A DNA stretch of 57,500 nucleotides from Symbiodinium natans (Eukaryota > Sar > Dinophyceae > Suessiales > Symbiodiniaceae): NCBI GenBank assembly GCA_905221605.1, contig CAJNDS010002535.1:532501-590000 (forward strand). Direction: 5' to 3'. Numbering within the stretch: position 1 is the stretch's first letter; each line of letters starts with the position of its first letter. The notes below the pieces were generated by a model. The model was not told the DNA's origin and made no database searches. It saw nothing but the letters and a program-made list of their open reading frames with translations. Positions 11,102 to 21,412 of the stretch are shown piece after piece. The position numbers were made by a program, and so were the translations under genes.

Positions 11102-11350
11102 CTGCAAGGGTTTAGGGTTTGGGGTTTGGGGTTTAGGGTGTAGGGTTTAGGGCTTAGGGCTTAGGGCCTAGGGTTTGGGGTTTGGGGTTTGGGGTTTTGG
11201 GGTTTGGGGTTTGGGGTTTGGGGTTTAGCGCTTAGGATGGTTTACAGTTTTGGGCGCAGGGCCCTTCACCCGAAACCCGAAACCCTAAACCGCACGAAGG
11301 CCAACCTCCAGCTCAGCCCACACATTGATGTAAGGCTCCGTGCCCTAATG

Positions 11351-11450
11351 GGGGGTTTACGATATTTGGAGTACCTTATTGGGGTCCTGAATATAAGGGG
11401 ATTCTTCTATTTAGGGGTCTATATTAGGGGTCCCATTATCGTAAACCCCC
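11351..11450. mobile_element. family B inverted-repeat element
   Basis: The ends GGGGGTTTACGATA and TATCGTAAACCCCC are perfect reverse complements about 100 bp apart. The interior repeats ATATTAGGGGTCC-type words and is noncoding. Related sequence recurs at about 36414-36515, and a fragment at 14153-14235. Confidence 0.75.
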
Positions 11451-11452
11451 AA

Positions 11453-11750
11453 AGGTCACAATAGTTGCATAGGGTGTAGTTTGCTTTGCGTTGTCGTAGG
11501 TATGCAAGTTGCATACATATTCGTAGTATATTATCGTCTAGCATGGCCCTTAACAACCCTCTGAAAAATATTCCTTAATATGACCCTCTTAAACCAAGCT
11601 ACATACAATATCCCAAGCACCTACCTAGTATTTATACATGAGTTCCAACGCCGCAAACAGCCCTGCAGAGAGAAAAGAAAATGCACATCTACCAAATACT
11701 AACTAAGAGCCTCCCTGACCTCCTGCAAAGAGGGATCTGTAACCTGCAAG
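11453..11750. other. unique AT-richer stretch, nothing recognised
   Basis: About 300 bp of non-repetitive sequence follow the family B element and contain no convincing frame. It lies in the centre of a spacer. Confidence 0.5.
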
Positions 11751-11804
11751 CCCTAAACCCAAACACCCTAAACCCAAAACCCCAAAACCCTACACCCTAA
11801 ACCC

Positions 11805-11960
11805 TAAACCCCTAAACCCCTAAACCCCTAAACCCCGAAACCCCTAAACCCCTAAACCCCTAAACCCCTAAACCCCTAAACCCCTAAACCCCGAAACCCC
11901 TAAACCCCTAAACCCCTAAACCCCTAAACCCCTAAACCCCTAAACCCCTAAACCCCGAAA
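11805..11960. repeat. homogenised CCCCTAAA octamer array
   Basis: About eighteen copies of CCCCTAAA occur with occasional CCCCGAAA. The octamer replaces the heptamer throughout the block. Confidence 0.9.
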
Positions 11961-12234
11961 CCCTAAAGCCCAAACCCCCCTCTCTGTCGGAGGCGCTCAG
12001 TGTGAGGTGAACCCAAGCTGGCTGGTCCGGAGGCCGGGGACCGGTGAACCTGAGTGTTGCAGGCGGGGGGGGCGTTCTTAGGGTTTAGGGTTTAGGGTTT
12101 AGGGTTTAGGGTTTAGGGTTTAGGGTTTAGGGTTTAGGGTTTAGGGTTTAGGGTTTAGGCTTTAGGGTTTAGGTTTTAGGGTTTAGGGTTTAGGGTTTAG
12201 GGTTTAGGGTTTAGGGCTTAGGTGTGAACATAAC

Positions 12235-12295
12235 CTGCAGGCTGCCCTTAAGGCCTGCGCGTCCCCTCTGTTGAGTTTAGCGCTTTCCGGGTGTG
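12235..12295 (-). CDS. candidate exon, 19 codons
   Basis: The CTGTCAG acceptor, the frame HPESAKLNRGDAQALRAAC and the CTGCAG|GTTATG donor give a canonical GT-AG exon on the minus strand. It is short, and the protein is unrecognised. Confidence 0.5.
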
Positions 12296-12671
12296 CTGAC
12301 AGGGGCGGGGTGGGCACAAACCAGGATGGGGTACCATCCGTTGAAATTTGGGCTTAGGGCTTAGGGTTTAGGCTTCAGGATTCAGGGTTTTTAAGGTTTA
12401 AGGTTTAGGGTTTAGGGTTTAGGGTTTAGGGTTAGGGTTTAGGGTTTAGGGTTTAGGGTTTAGGGTTTAGGGTTTAGGGTTTAGGGTTTAGGGTTTAGGG
12501 TTTAGGCTTATGAGCTTTAAGGTTATGAGCTTTAAGGTTTAGGGCTTGGGGTTTAGAGTTTAGGGTTTAGGGCGCCGGCATGGAAGGGGCCTCAAGATTT
12601 TTGGGGGTTGGGGGGTGGATCAGGATGGGTACTTTGGGAATCAGGATGGTGGGTTTTAGGACTGAGGGTTT

Positions 12672-12768
12672 GGGATGTTCCTCCTTTTACGAAAAGTCCT
12701 TAATAGGAGCTCGAGTACACCCTATTATAATCCCAATAAAGGACTGTGAGTATGAGGGGGAACATCCC
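12672..12768. mobile_element. family C inverted-repeat element, copy 1
   Basis: GGGATGTTCCTCCTTTTAC at the left end pairs with GGGGGAACATCCC at the right. The inner words GTCCTTAATAGG and CCCAATAAAGGAC also pair. It is about 97 bp and noncoding. Further copies are at 23268-23434 and, partial, at 24310-24340. Confidence 0.75.
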
Positions 12769-13314
12769 AACTTAGGGTGCATATTTTCAATGAGAGTTGA
12801 TTCGGGCTCCCGTGTCACGCTGGGTTTGGGGTAGCGCCAGGAGCTCCTGTCTGGCTCCCCCAGCAACGAATGTTAGGACCCCTAGGGGACCTGAGTTCAA
12901 TCCGAGGGTATGTAACCCAAGGTTCCCTGCTCCTTGGCTCCTAAGCTTCCCGAACGTTTCAGGGTTTGAGGGTTTTGGGGCTTTAGGGGGTTTCGGGTTT
13001 AGGGTGGCACAAACTGGCCGCCTGTTGGTTCTGATAGCTGGACGGTCTCTTGGGGGAACTCTGCACCCAAAACTCTAAATGTCAGGGAGCCGCCACTGCA
13101 ACATGGCCAAAAAAAGAGTAAGCTAGAAAGTGCGAACTGGCCACACAGACCCCTGCAGTCGCACCTACTTCCACACCCTATGAACCATATAGAAGGCTGC
13201 CATGAAGACCTACGAAGCCCTAAACCCTAACCCTACACCCGAAACCCTCATTCCTAAACCCTGAACCCGAAAACCTGAACCCCAACCCTAAACCCTAAAC
13301 CCTAAACCCTAAAC

Positions 13315-13399
13315 GTGGTAATGCGGCCAGGGCCACATCGACTTGATTGACACACCCCGGGCCCGCAAGAAGCTCTTGGACTCCCCCGGGATTCGAAAC
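13315..13399 (-). CDS. candidate exon, 28 codons
   Basis: The acceptor CCTTCTCTCAG is a good pyrimidine tract. The frame reads FRIPGESKSFLRARGVSIKS and ends CATTACCAC|GTTTAGGG after exactly 28 codons plus one base. The plus strand also reads well (GHIDLIDTPRARKKLLD), but its splice signals are poorer, so minus is preferred. Confidence 0.45.
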
Positions 13400-13860
13400 C
13401 TGAGAGAAGGGTGTTGAGGATTTAGAGTTTGGGGCTTGGGGTTTAGGGTTTGGGGTTTAGGGCTTGGGGTTTAGGGTTTAGGGTTTAGGGTTTAGGGTTA
13501 GGGTTTAGGGTTTAGGGTTTAGGGCTTAGGGCTTAGGGCTTAGGGTTTCAAGCCGCATCCGCACTCCTTTCCTGAACATCCAGGCATCCGCCTCCTAGGG
13601 TTTGGGGGGTTCACGGAATTATAGGGTTTAGGGTTTAGGGTTGAGGGTTGAGGGTTGAGGGTTGAGGATTTAAGGTTTAGGGTTTAGGTGGTTCATGGGG
13701 TTTTGGGGGTTTGGCTTTCAGGCAGCTGCACCCAAAACCACCCCTAGACCCCTAACCCCTAAGCCCCTACGCCCCTAAACCCTAAACCCCAAACCCCTAA
13801 ACACCTAAACCCTAAACCCTAAACCCTAAATCCTAAATCCTAAACCCTAAACCCCCTTGC

Positions 13861-13924
13861 CTCCAAGGAGCATCACGGGGGGCAGCGTCTTGGGCTTGGG
13901 CCGGGTGTTCCGTGCAGCTTGAGC
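13861..13924 (-). CDS. candidate exon with GC donor
   Basis: The minus-strand GAGCCCAG acceptor leads into AQAARNTRPKPKTLPPVMLL. The exon closes at TTGGAG|GCAAGG. GC donors are rare in most eukaryotes but common in dinoflagellates. The telomere-like flanks are in the standard order. Confidence 0.45.
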
Positions 13925-14406
13925 CTGGGCTCAGGAAGACTCCGGAAGGGGCCTTTTTTCAGGGTTTAGGGTTTGGGGTTTAGGGTTTGGGGTTTAGGGT
14001 TTAGGGTTTCGGGTTTAGGGTTTAGGTTTAGGGTGTAGGGTTTGGGGTTTGGGGTTTAGGGCTTAGGCTGATACCATACTCCTCGAGCTCAGCCTTTTCT
14101 TGCCATCTTGAGACCAGGTAGACCCCTTGTCAGCCCCAGGAGAACATGGGGGGGGTTTCCGACCATAGGGGCACCCTCTTTGGAGGTTCCTTTAAAACAA
14201 GATTATAGAGTATCTTCGGGTTATCTAAGGGGTAAGCCCTAAACCCTGAACCCTAAACCCTAAACCCTAAACCCTAAACCCTAAACCCTAAACCCTAAAC
14301 CCTAAACCCTAAACCCTAAACCCTAAACCCTAAACCCTAAACTCTAGCCCTGCACCCTAAACAATCAACCCTAAACCCCAGTTTCCGAAATCCCCCTAAT
14401 GCAGAT

Positions 14407-14502
14407 TCAAGGGGCAAACTGTCGGATCTGGGCTTCCACGGCCAGCCAATCCAGAGGGCGGATGAATCTCTTCAAGGTCGGCATGCCGAACTTGAACTGG
14501 TC
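14407..14502 (-). CDS. candidate terminal exon, 31 codons plus stop
   Basis: The acceptor is AAAGAG after a CCCTAAA run. The frame begins DQFKFGMPTLKRFIRPLDWL and continues AVEAQIRQFAP before TGA. This is one of the most protein-like islands: amphipathic, with normal composition. If it is not terminal, a donor could lie at ACA|GTTTGC just before the end. Unrecognised. Confidence 0.55.
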   Translation of the reverse strand, partial: DQFKFGMPTLKRFIRPLDWLAVEAQIRQFAP

Positions 14503-14993
14503 CTCTTTAGGGTTTTGGGCTGTAGGGTTTAGGGTTTAGGGTTTAGGGTTTAGGGTTTAGGGTTTAGGGTTTAGGGTTGTGCAGTTGTTTGAGAGTTCTT
14601 TTTTGTTTGAGGCCCCTGTAGGGCTAGTTTTTGGGGGCCGGATGGAACTGATCCTTGGAGGGAGTTTTGGTTTTTGTTTTGTGTGCTTCGCTTTTTCTTT
14701 GGGGGGGAAGAAGGAGGGTGGATGTTGAGACCCTAACCCGAAACCCTAAACACTGGTTGTGTTTGGGGGCTTTTTTGTTTCGGGAGCCCGTCGTCCCAGA
14801 GCTTAGACGACAGCCTCGAAGAGCGCCCGAAACCCTAAACCCTAAAAACCCTAAGCCCTAACTTTGAACGCTGCAAGACCCTCATACCCTGTCGTTCGCA
14901 CAGTGCAAGAGGATGCAGAACCCTAAACTCTAAACCCTAAAACGTAAGCCCTAAACCCTCAACCCTTCAACCCTTAAACCCTAAACCCTAAAC

Positions 14994-15080
14994 CCCCCAG
15001 CTTCGAGTTTTGGGCTCCGTCATGGCATTGTGTTGGGGACTTCTGGAAGCGTATGCACTCGATGCTGAGGATCTCAGGAT
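14994..15080 (-). CDS. candidate exon, about 28 codons
   Basis: The minus frame reads PEILSIECIRFQKSPTQCHD between a GTGGAGAG acceptor and a GGGG|GTTTAGGG donor. A longer plus-strand open frame (15010-15399) covers it but looks like a GC-rich shadow. Confidence 0.45.
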
Positions 15081-15589
15081 CTCTCCACACGTGGGGCGCA
15101 GGGTGCCCTCCCTAACCCCTGGACGGCTCCTCATCCGTCTGCCGGGAGAAGCGCAAATAGACCTGCCGGAAGGCGGAAGGCACAACGAAGCCAGACTCAA
15201 TGCGAGAAATGTGTTCAGAGATGCATCCGGTGGAATGTCTAGGGTTCAGGCGTGGATGGCAACTTACTCCTTTCTAACACTAGGAAACAAGGTGCTATCT
15301 CTCCCCTTCAAGCCCCGGGTTTCGGGAGTGCGGAGGTACCCCCACTTGAGGACGTGGAGCCTGCGTAGCGTGAACTCAAGAACCATGGGCCGGGGGTGAG
15401 CGTTTCCGAAAACGTCTCCAGGTCGGGGGTTGCGTCTCCCCAGTGACCCCCTTATGAGCTCCAGGGAAACCCAAACCCCAGGTAGCCATAAACAAAAGAA
15501 GCCCATTATGTAACCCTGGAGGCTGAAACGGCGGGTTCAGGCGAGGGTGGGCTGCGGCTCGTTACTACCGCCACACTCCCCCCAAGCAA

Positions 15590-15715
15590 AAAGCGAACCA
15601 TGCACCCACGCACCCACACGCACGCACCCACACGCACGCACCCACTCGCACCCACGCTCCCACACGCACCCACGCACCCACACGCACCCACGCACCCACG
15701 CACCCACTCTTACTC
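15590..15715. repeat. CACCCACACGCACG minisatellite
   Basis: This is a tandem array of 8-14 bp units built from CACCCACG and CACGCACC. All frames across it are low complexity. Confidence 0.9.
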
Positions 15716-16065
15716 AATGTGGAGGAACATCTACAGAGAAGAGGGGTTGTCCTATTCAGATATATAGAACCTAGAGGTTTCCTGTTAAAAAGACATAGAA
15801 CATGGAGGTTATTACACAGGTATTTTGAATGGAGGTTTTCCAGCTGCAAGAAAGATACAGACACAAAACGCAAGCTTTCCTAATGAAATATAGAGAAAAG
15901 AGCGGTCTACTTTCTCAACGTGGAGTAACATCTACAGGGTTTCCTCGGTTTCCCACTAAAATACATGATTTCCGATTAAATGATATAGAAAATATATAGA
16001 GGTTTCCCTAGCAACATAACCAGAATCATATAGATTTTCCTAGCAAATGTATACACAAAGACACT
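15716..16065. other. AT-richer stretch with recurring AGAGGTTTCC words, no gene seen
   Basis: Short words such as GGTTTCC, ATATAGA and CTACAG recur without a clean period. No coding frame is convincing. Confidence 0.5.
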
Positions 16066-16080
16066 CACTCACTCACTCAC

Positions 16081-16117
16081 TCTGGCGGTTGTGAGCTTGA
16101 TAATTGGCAAAGCCCCG
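16081..16117 (-). CDS. weak candidate short exon with GTGAGTG donor
   Basis: GFANYQAHNRQ is read from a CCTGAG acceptor to a donor GTGAGTG that begins a (GTGA)n microsatellite. The strong-looking donor may be a chance product of the microsatellite. Confidence 0.3.
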
Positions 16118-16386
16118 CTCAGGCGAAAGTCCCGAGCGAGGCAGCATCGAGGGCAAGCAAGGAGTGGAAGATCGTGGCTTAGTTTTTGAGACCAAGCGAA
16201 AGAAACTCTTTGTAGGGATTCCTTGGTATTGTGATCCACACACACACACACCATGCGCCCTGAGGTTTTGTATGCTTTCAGACGAATCAAACTGCGCCAG
16301 CTTCATGAGGGGAGTTTTGGGGTAGGGTGTCCTATATTAGGCTATTGTAAAGGGGCACTTGTTCTGCCCACATTGGGCTTAGATCT

Positions 16387-16526
16387 TGCTTGGAGGTTCA
16401 GGGTACTTAGAACCCCAACTAGAACTGCACCTCTAAGCCCCCTAAGCCCCCTAAGTCCCCGAAGTCCTTTCAGTAGGTGATAAGTAGACTTGTAAAGGGG
16501 GGCAATAAGTACCCAGGACCCTCCAG
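16387..16526. mobile_element. family A inverted-repeat element, copy 3
   Basis: The left end GCTTGGAGGTTCAGGGTACTT pairs with the right end TAAGTACCCAGGACCCTCC. It is about 140 bp, as in copies 1 and 2. It ends six or seven bases from the candidate exon 16533-16621, so it occupies an intron edge. Confidence 0.75.
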
Positions 16527-16532
16527 GTGTGC

Positions 16533-16621
16533 TTCGCCCACCTCCCCCACGTCCATGAGCTCAGTGCTCACGTTCAGGAGCAGCGTGAGCTGGGTAAGCT
16601 CTTCGAACCTCAGCCGGGTAG
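16533..16621 (-). CDS. candidate exon bounded by two different inverted-repeat elements
   Basis: The minus frame reads RLRFEELTQLTLLLNVSTEL and then MDVGEVGEA, a convincing amphipathic sequence. The acceptor TTTTGACAG|CT lies inside the terminal repeat of the family D element. A GC donor (GGCGAA|GCACACC), or GTGGGC slightly earlier, sits next to the family A element. Both neighbouring introns thus look like inserted elements. Protein unknown. Confidence 0.6.
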
Positions 16622-16728
16622 CTGTCAAAATATTAGGGGTCCCAAAAGGGATACCTTAGATATTAGGGTGCCGTAGTATAATTAAGGACCCCAAAAGGGA
16701 CCATAATTTTGACAGCCACCCATCTGGT
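16617..16728. mobile_element. family D inverted-repeat element
   Basis: GGGTAGCTGTCAAAAT at the left pairs with ATTTTGACAGCCACCC at the right (one mismatch). Both inner sides carry GGTCCC and AAAAGGGA words. It is about 112 bp and noncoding. Read on the minus strand, the end supplies a GACAG acceptor. Confidence 0.8.
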
Positions 16729-16804
16729 TGAAGCGACATTTCCTCCGGTTGTGGGGTCCGGGCCCTCTTTTCAAGATGTGGGGTGTCGGGTTCAAAGCTG
16801 AGGT

Positions 16805-17016
16805 TCAGGGCTTAGCAGGGAAAAAGGAAGGCGGGGTTTTGTTCGGCAGCCGTCGTTCTACCACTTCGTTCCAATGCTCACAGTTGTTGGCATCATAGTG
16901 TGAGCGCCTTTCTTTGGTGCCCGAAGATAACGATAAGGAGCCTTCCCAGGGATGCAGGAAAAAGGACTCCAGTCGTTTCGTAGGAAACCCAGCAAGCTTC
17001 AAGTTAAGCATCCCTT
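16805..17016 (-). CDS. candidate coding island with NCEHW motif
   Basis: An open minus-strand frame of about 69 codons contains GFPTKRLESFFLHPWEGSLS and later SHYDANNCEHWNEVVERRLP. NCEH followed by an aromatic residue is the hallmark of the LRAT/NlpC-P60-like papain fold family, where the Cys is catalytic. The upstream catalytic His block is not visible here, so the family link is only a hint. The acceptor could be CCCCTAG. Confidence 0.45.
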
Positions 17017-17254
17017 CTAGGGGTTCTCTACCTGGGATTGGGTTCTGGAAGGGGAACCTTTAGGGGTTCAACCTTGGGGGTACGAGTCTTCATCCCATGA
17101 TCCCAATCCCGAAGCCAGAAATCCTAAGCCCGTGGGTGTAGAGCTGAGGGCTCGGGCCTTCCCTCAAAAACAAAACGTCGCCTCAGGTTCCGCCTGAAAA
17201 CCAAAGACCAATTCCTAAGTACGTTCAGGTTCTTATCAAATCAAGTAGGGCAGC

Positions 17255-17430
17255 GTGCTAGAATCAAGGGCCCACAAAAAAAGAGGCCATGATGTTGAAA
17301 GCTGCCTCTTTGTGTTCACGGCTGGGGATGGGGATTCACATGATGGGCTGCTTTTCACACCCCAGGCCCTGAAAGAAATATGCTGCAATAGAGAATGGGT
17401 CCATAGCTTGGAACAACCCCCGAAAGTAGG
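17255..17430. other. coding-like island, strand unresolved
   Basis: The plus strand reads SCLFVFTAGDGDSHDGLLFT up to a GTAGGC donor-like site. The minus strand has a fine acceptor, CATATTTCTTTCAG, and an open frame from there. I could not decide between them. Confidence 0.4.
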
Positions 17431-17633
17431 CAAAACACCAAACCCTGAAACCTAAACTCAAAAACCCCAAGCCCTAAACTCCAACCTCCAGAATCCTAAG
17501 CCCAAAGCCCCAAAAGAATACCAACACATTGAACCCTAAACCCTCAACCCTAAAACCCCAAACTCAAGAATCCGCGCGCCCTCACCCTAAACCCTAAACC
17601 CTAAACCCCAAACCCTAAACCCTAAACCCGAAC

Positions 17634-17728
17634 CTCGCATGCCGAGGGTCATCTCCAGCTGTTCGGTCAGAGCGCTGCCCATGGAGGTAACGGATGGCAG
17701 GGACCGCTTCGCAGGGTTGCGGCCCGAC
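17634..17728 (-). CDS. candidate exon, 31 codons
   Basis: AACCCCAG acts as acceptor at the edge of the repeat. The frame reads SGRNPAKRSLPSVTSMGSAL, then TEQLEMTLGMR, and ends GCGAG|GTTCGG. The telomere-like flanks are in the standard order. Not recognised. Confidence 0.5.
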
Positions 17729-17730
17729 CT

Positions 17731-17945
17731 GGGGTTTGGGGTTTGGGGTTTAGGGTTTGGGGTTTAGGGTTTAGGGTTTAGGGTTTAGGGTTTAGGGTTT
17801 AGGGTTTAGGGTTTAGGGTTTAGGGTTTAGGGTTTAGGGTTTAGGGTTTAGGGTTTAGGGTTTAGGGTTTAGGGTTCGGGGCTCGGGGTTTAGGGTTTAG
17901 GGTCTAGGGCTTAGGGCTTAGGGTTTAGGGTTTAGGGTTTAGGGT
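17731..17945. repeat. long TTTAGGG array
   Basis: A near-perfect TTTAGGG run begins directly at the exon candidate 17634-17728. It then degenerates into GGGGTT/GAGGGG words up to about 18200. Confidence 0.9.
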
Positions 17946-18473
17946 TGGTTTAAGGTTTAGGTTTTAGGGTTGGGGGGTGTAGGGGTGTAGGGGTTGAGGG
18001 GCTTAGGGGTTTAGGATCCAGGGTTTAGGGGTTTGAAAGGGGCTTAGGGGCTTGAAGGGGTTTGGGGCGTTTGGGGCGTTGAGGACGTTGGGGTTCAGGG
18101 TGTTTAATGCCTTTACGGCGTTGAGGGGATTCAGGAGTTTGAAGGGGCTTAGGGTGTTTAGCGTTAGAGACTCAAGAGTTTCATAACTTCGGGGTTCCAG
18201 GGTTCAAGGGTTTAAGGGCTTCGGCGCTGAGGCGTTTGCGAACAACGCAGAAAGGAATGAAATGCCTTCAACTCACCCTTGAGGACCCCTGTTCGAACCA
18301 AACAAGACTTCCCCCAAGCCGTTTAAGCCATAAGCCTTAAACCCTAAACCCAAACTTTAAACCCTAAACCCCAAAGTCTACACCCTAAACCCTAAACCCT
18401 AAACCCTAAACCCTAAGCCCTAAACCCTAAACCCCACGCCCTAAACCGCAACACCCTAAACCCTGAAAATATC

Positions 18474-18558
18474 CTGAGCGCCAATGACCCGGCCCAGGTG
18501 CAGAAGGCTCTGCGGGATAGCATCGAACTGGGCCTCCATGGCGTCGCTCTCCTCCAGC
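18474..18558 (-). CDS. candidate exon with GA donor
   Basis: A pyrimidine-rich GTTGTTGTTCAG acceptor opens LEESDAMEAQFDAIPQSLLH, then LGRVIGAQ. It ends GCTCAG|GATATT, a GA donor of the sort described in dinoflagellates. The FDAIPQSLLHL word resembles the pore-helix region of voltage-gated cation channels, which is only suggestive. The plus strand is also open. Confidence 0.45.
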
Positions 18559-18815
18559 CTGAACAACAACCAGGGTTTAGTGTAAAGGGTTTGCGGTTTA
18601 GGGTTTAGGGTTCAGGCTTAGGGTTTGGGGTTTGGGGTTTAGGGTTTAGTTTAGGGCTTAGGGTTTAGGGTTTAAGCTCCAAAGACTCTGAGGGTCTCGA
18701 GGGTTTTGGTTTTACAGGCTTTAGAGAGTCCAGAGGGGTTCTCTAAACCCTAAACCCTAAACCCTAAACCCTCAACCCTAAACCGTAAACCCTAATCCCT
18801 AAACCCCAAAGGCTT

Positions 18816-18923
18816 TCAATTCTCAGCTTTCTTCCGGCCAAACAAGCGCCCGAGGAGCTGATGCCGGGAGTCGGCATCCTCGGCGAGCGCCAGGAGGTGG
18901 GCCCCCGAGGAGAGGCCGATGGC
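18816..18923 (-). CDS. candidate terminal exon, 35 codons plus stop
   Basis: The minus frame reads AIGLSSGAHLLALAEDADSR and then HQLLGRLFGRKKAEN before TGA. It follows a CATCGAG acceptor and a long purine/pyrimidine-biased spacer. The basic C-terminal tail and exact phase make it one of the better candidates. A long plus-strand frame over 18861-19103 is a shadow of GC- and T-rich sequence. Confidence 0.55.
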   Translation of the reverse strand, partial: AIGLSSGAHLLALAEDADSRHQLLGRLFGRKKAEN

Positions 18924-19109
18924 CTCGATGCGGGGGGCGCGTTTTTTTCCCCCCCTTTTTTCTCTCTTCGTTTAATCTTGATTTTTCTTTTGCTTTTTGT
19001 TGTTCATTTTGTTTGGTTCCTTTCTTTTCGCTTTTTTGTTTTAGTGTTTTTTGTTGTTGTTTTTCTTCTTGGGGGGGTGGGGGGGTGGTGGTTTAGGGTT
19101 TAAGGTTTA

Positions 19110-20225
19110 GGGTTTAGGGTGTATAGAAGGGAAGCTCGCTGGTGCTAAAAGCACTCGGGCCGCTCGCTTGCGTTAGCATGTAGTCCCACCCCAACCACCC
19201 AAACTATTCTCATTTTGGGTTTAGGCTTCACGCCCCAAACCCCCCTCAAGGGGGGCTTTCTTGCTTTTACAGAGAAGAGCAGGGTGGGGCCTCCCGAGCT
19301 TTGTGGAGCCTGTCAGTGGCTCGTAGGCTTCTGGGAGCTTTCACGGAGTAAAATGGAGGGGTGCCCAAAACCGTCAATTGCAATACTAAAAAACTACATC
19401 CGGGCACATGCTGGAACTCGGGGCTTCATGCAGCCTTAAGGGCAGCAGAACGGCAGGGGGTAGCAGGGAAGTTAAAGTAATATTGTTCTCTTCACCTTAT
19501 TGTTACCTTATGCATGAACCTCACATCCTAATAATAAGACCCCTGTAAGCCAACTTCAGAAACTAGACCAACTTCTGGGCCGCACTCATTACGTTCTTTT
19601 GTTCGTAAACTCACGCACTCACTACATTCATGCTTTTATTCATGTGTGCGTGACACGTGAAGAGACTGATGATGGCATGAACGTACCTTGGTGAGCGAGA
19701 AATCCAAGCACAAGATTCACCATTAGAACTCACACCTTTAGTATTAAGTGGTCTAGCTCTTGGAAATGATGTTCACTTCGTACCTTACAAATCTAGTATC
19801 CTGGCTCGCTACGTTCATTCTATTTCAATGGGCTTCATGCTTCGTTTCACTCATTATAAGCCCAATGAAATGAACTCATACTGAGTGAATGACCGAACGT
19901 AGAAGTGAGGCATGAACGCAACGGGCAAGTGATGACAGCCTCCAAGATCTTATTGGGCGCTCTTGTTACGTTCTTACTGCGTTCCTTAAATGACTCCATT
20001 CGCTCAATCATTTATTCATTCACTCACTTGTCATTGAATTCTCTTCGTAGTTTTAGTATTATAACGGGCGAACAACAAAGACCAAATGCGCCCGTACTAC
20101 GTTCGTGCTTACATTCACTGCACGCGTCACTTTGTTCCTTGTCAGTTCATTTCATTCTCACTTTGTATTATTATTAACCTATCCCGCGGGCATAATAAAA
20201 ACAATGAAAGACAATGAGCCCGCGA
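19110..20225. other. AT-richer unique region, no gene recognised
   Basis: About 1.1 kb are almost free of telomere-like repeats. TTCATTC/CACTCA words recur and there are short inverted words around GAATGAAC. The plus-strand frame at 19905-20177 is not protein-like. I see no splice-bounded island. Confidence 0.5.
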
Positions 20226-20327
20226 ATGAAGGTAGCGAAGCGAGGTTTAGGGTTTAGGGTTTAGGGTTTAGGGTTTAGGGTTTAGGGTTTAGGGTTTAGA
20301 GTTTAGGGTTTAGGGTTTAGGGTTTAG

Positions 20328-20600
20328 GGTGTAGGGTGTAGGGTGTAGGGTGTAGGGTGTAGGGTGTAGGGTGTAGGATTTAGGGCTCTTTTTTGGGGGG
20401 GAGGGGGGGGGGGTTGGGGTTCTTTTTTGGGGTTTGGGGGTTTGGGGGTTTGGGGGTTTGGTGTTTTGGGGGTTTGGGGGTTGGGGGGGGGTTTGGGGGT
20501 TGGGGGGGGTTTTTGGGGTTTGGGGTTTGGGGGTTTGGGGGTTTGGGGGTTTGGGGGTTTGGGGGTTTGGGGGTTTGGGGGTTTGGGGGTTTGGGGGCTT
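20328..20600. repeat. TGTAGGG and TTTGGGGG variant arrays
   Basis: Eight TGTAGGG units are followed by a G-rich TTTGGGGG array. The glycine/tryptophan/leucine open frames here are produced by the repeat. The strand is very G-rich and could form quadruplexes. Confidence 0.9.
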
Positions 20601-20869
20601 AGGGTTTAGGGCTTAGGGGGTTTCGAGTTGCGGGTTTCGGGCTCTATTGGCGGTTCTGACTATCATGTGAACCCAGACTCAAACAAATGGGGGGAGCCAC
20701 CCCCAGACCCATCCCCCCTGACCCCCCCCCCACCCACAAAAAAACTAAAGGGTCGTAGCTAGTATCTTGCTCTGCTAAAAAAACACGCCTATCTGCCGAA
20801 AAAGATGCTCCTAAAGAAGCTGCCCTCTTGATGCAGGGTGCAGGGTCTTCCAACCCTAAACCCACACCC

Positions 20870-21330
20870 CACACCCCTAAACCCCTAAACCCTAAACTCT
20901 ACACCCTAAACCCCGAAACCCTAAACCCTACACCCTAAACCCTAAACCCCTAAACCCTACACCCCTGAACCCCTGAACCCCTGAACCCCTAAACCCCTAA
21001 ACCCCTAAACCCCTAAACCCCTAAACCCCTAAACCCCTAAACCCCTAAACCCCCAAAACCCCTAAACCCCTAAACCCCTAAACCCCTAAACCCCTAAACC
21101 CTAAACCCTACACCCTAAACCCTACACCCCTAAACCCCTAAACCCCTGAACCCCTAAACCCTAAACCCTAAACTCTACACCCTAAACCCCTAAACCCCTA
21201 AACCCCTAAACCCCTAAACCCGTAAACCCCTAAACCCCTAAACCCTAAACCCTAAACCCCTACACCCTGAACCCTAAACCCCTAAACCCCTAACCCCTAA
21301 ACCCCTAAACCCCGAAACCTCTAAACCCCT
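20870..21330. repeat. homogenised CCCCTAAA octamer array
   Basis: More than forty units of CCCCTAAA are mixed with CCCTAAA and CCCTACA forms. This is a second, longer block of the octamer seen at 11805-11960. Confidence 0.9.
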
Positions 21331-21334
21331 GAAC

Positions 21335-21412
21335 CCCGGCTCCAAGAAGGCCTTGGGAAGCGCTACGTGGAAGACGTCCACAGGCACCCGTCGCCTGGCA
21401 CCCTTCCTGGCT
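21335..21412 (-). CDS. candidate exon, 26 codons
   Basis: The CCCTCTCAG acceptor and GCCGGG|GTTCAGG donor bound 78 bases. Two frames are open. One reads ARKGARRRVPVDVFHVALPK and is the more protein-like, while the other keeps phase 0 with neighbouring islands. Unrecognised. Confidence 0.45.

Noticed and set aside
13331-13410. Plus-strand GHIDLIDTP, resembling a translational GTPase G3 motif
   Set aside because: The following residues do not continue the family pattern, and the minus strand has better splice sites. Likely chance in GC-rich sequence.
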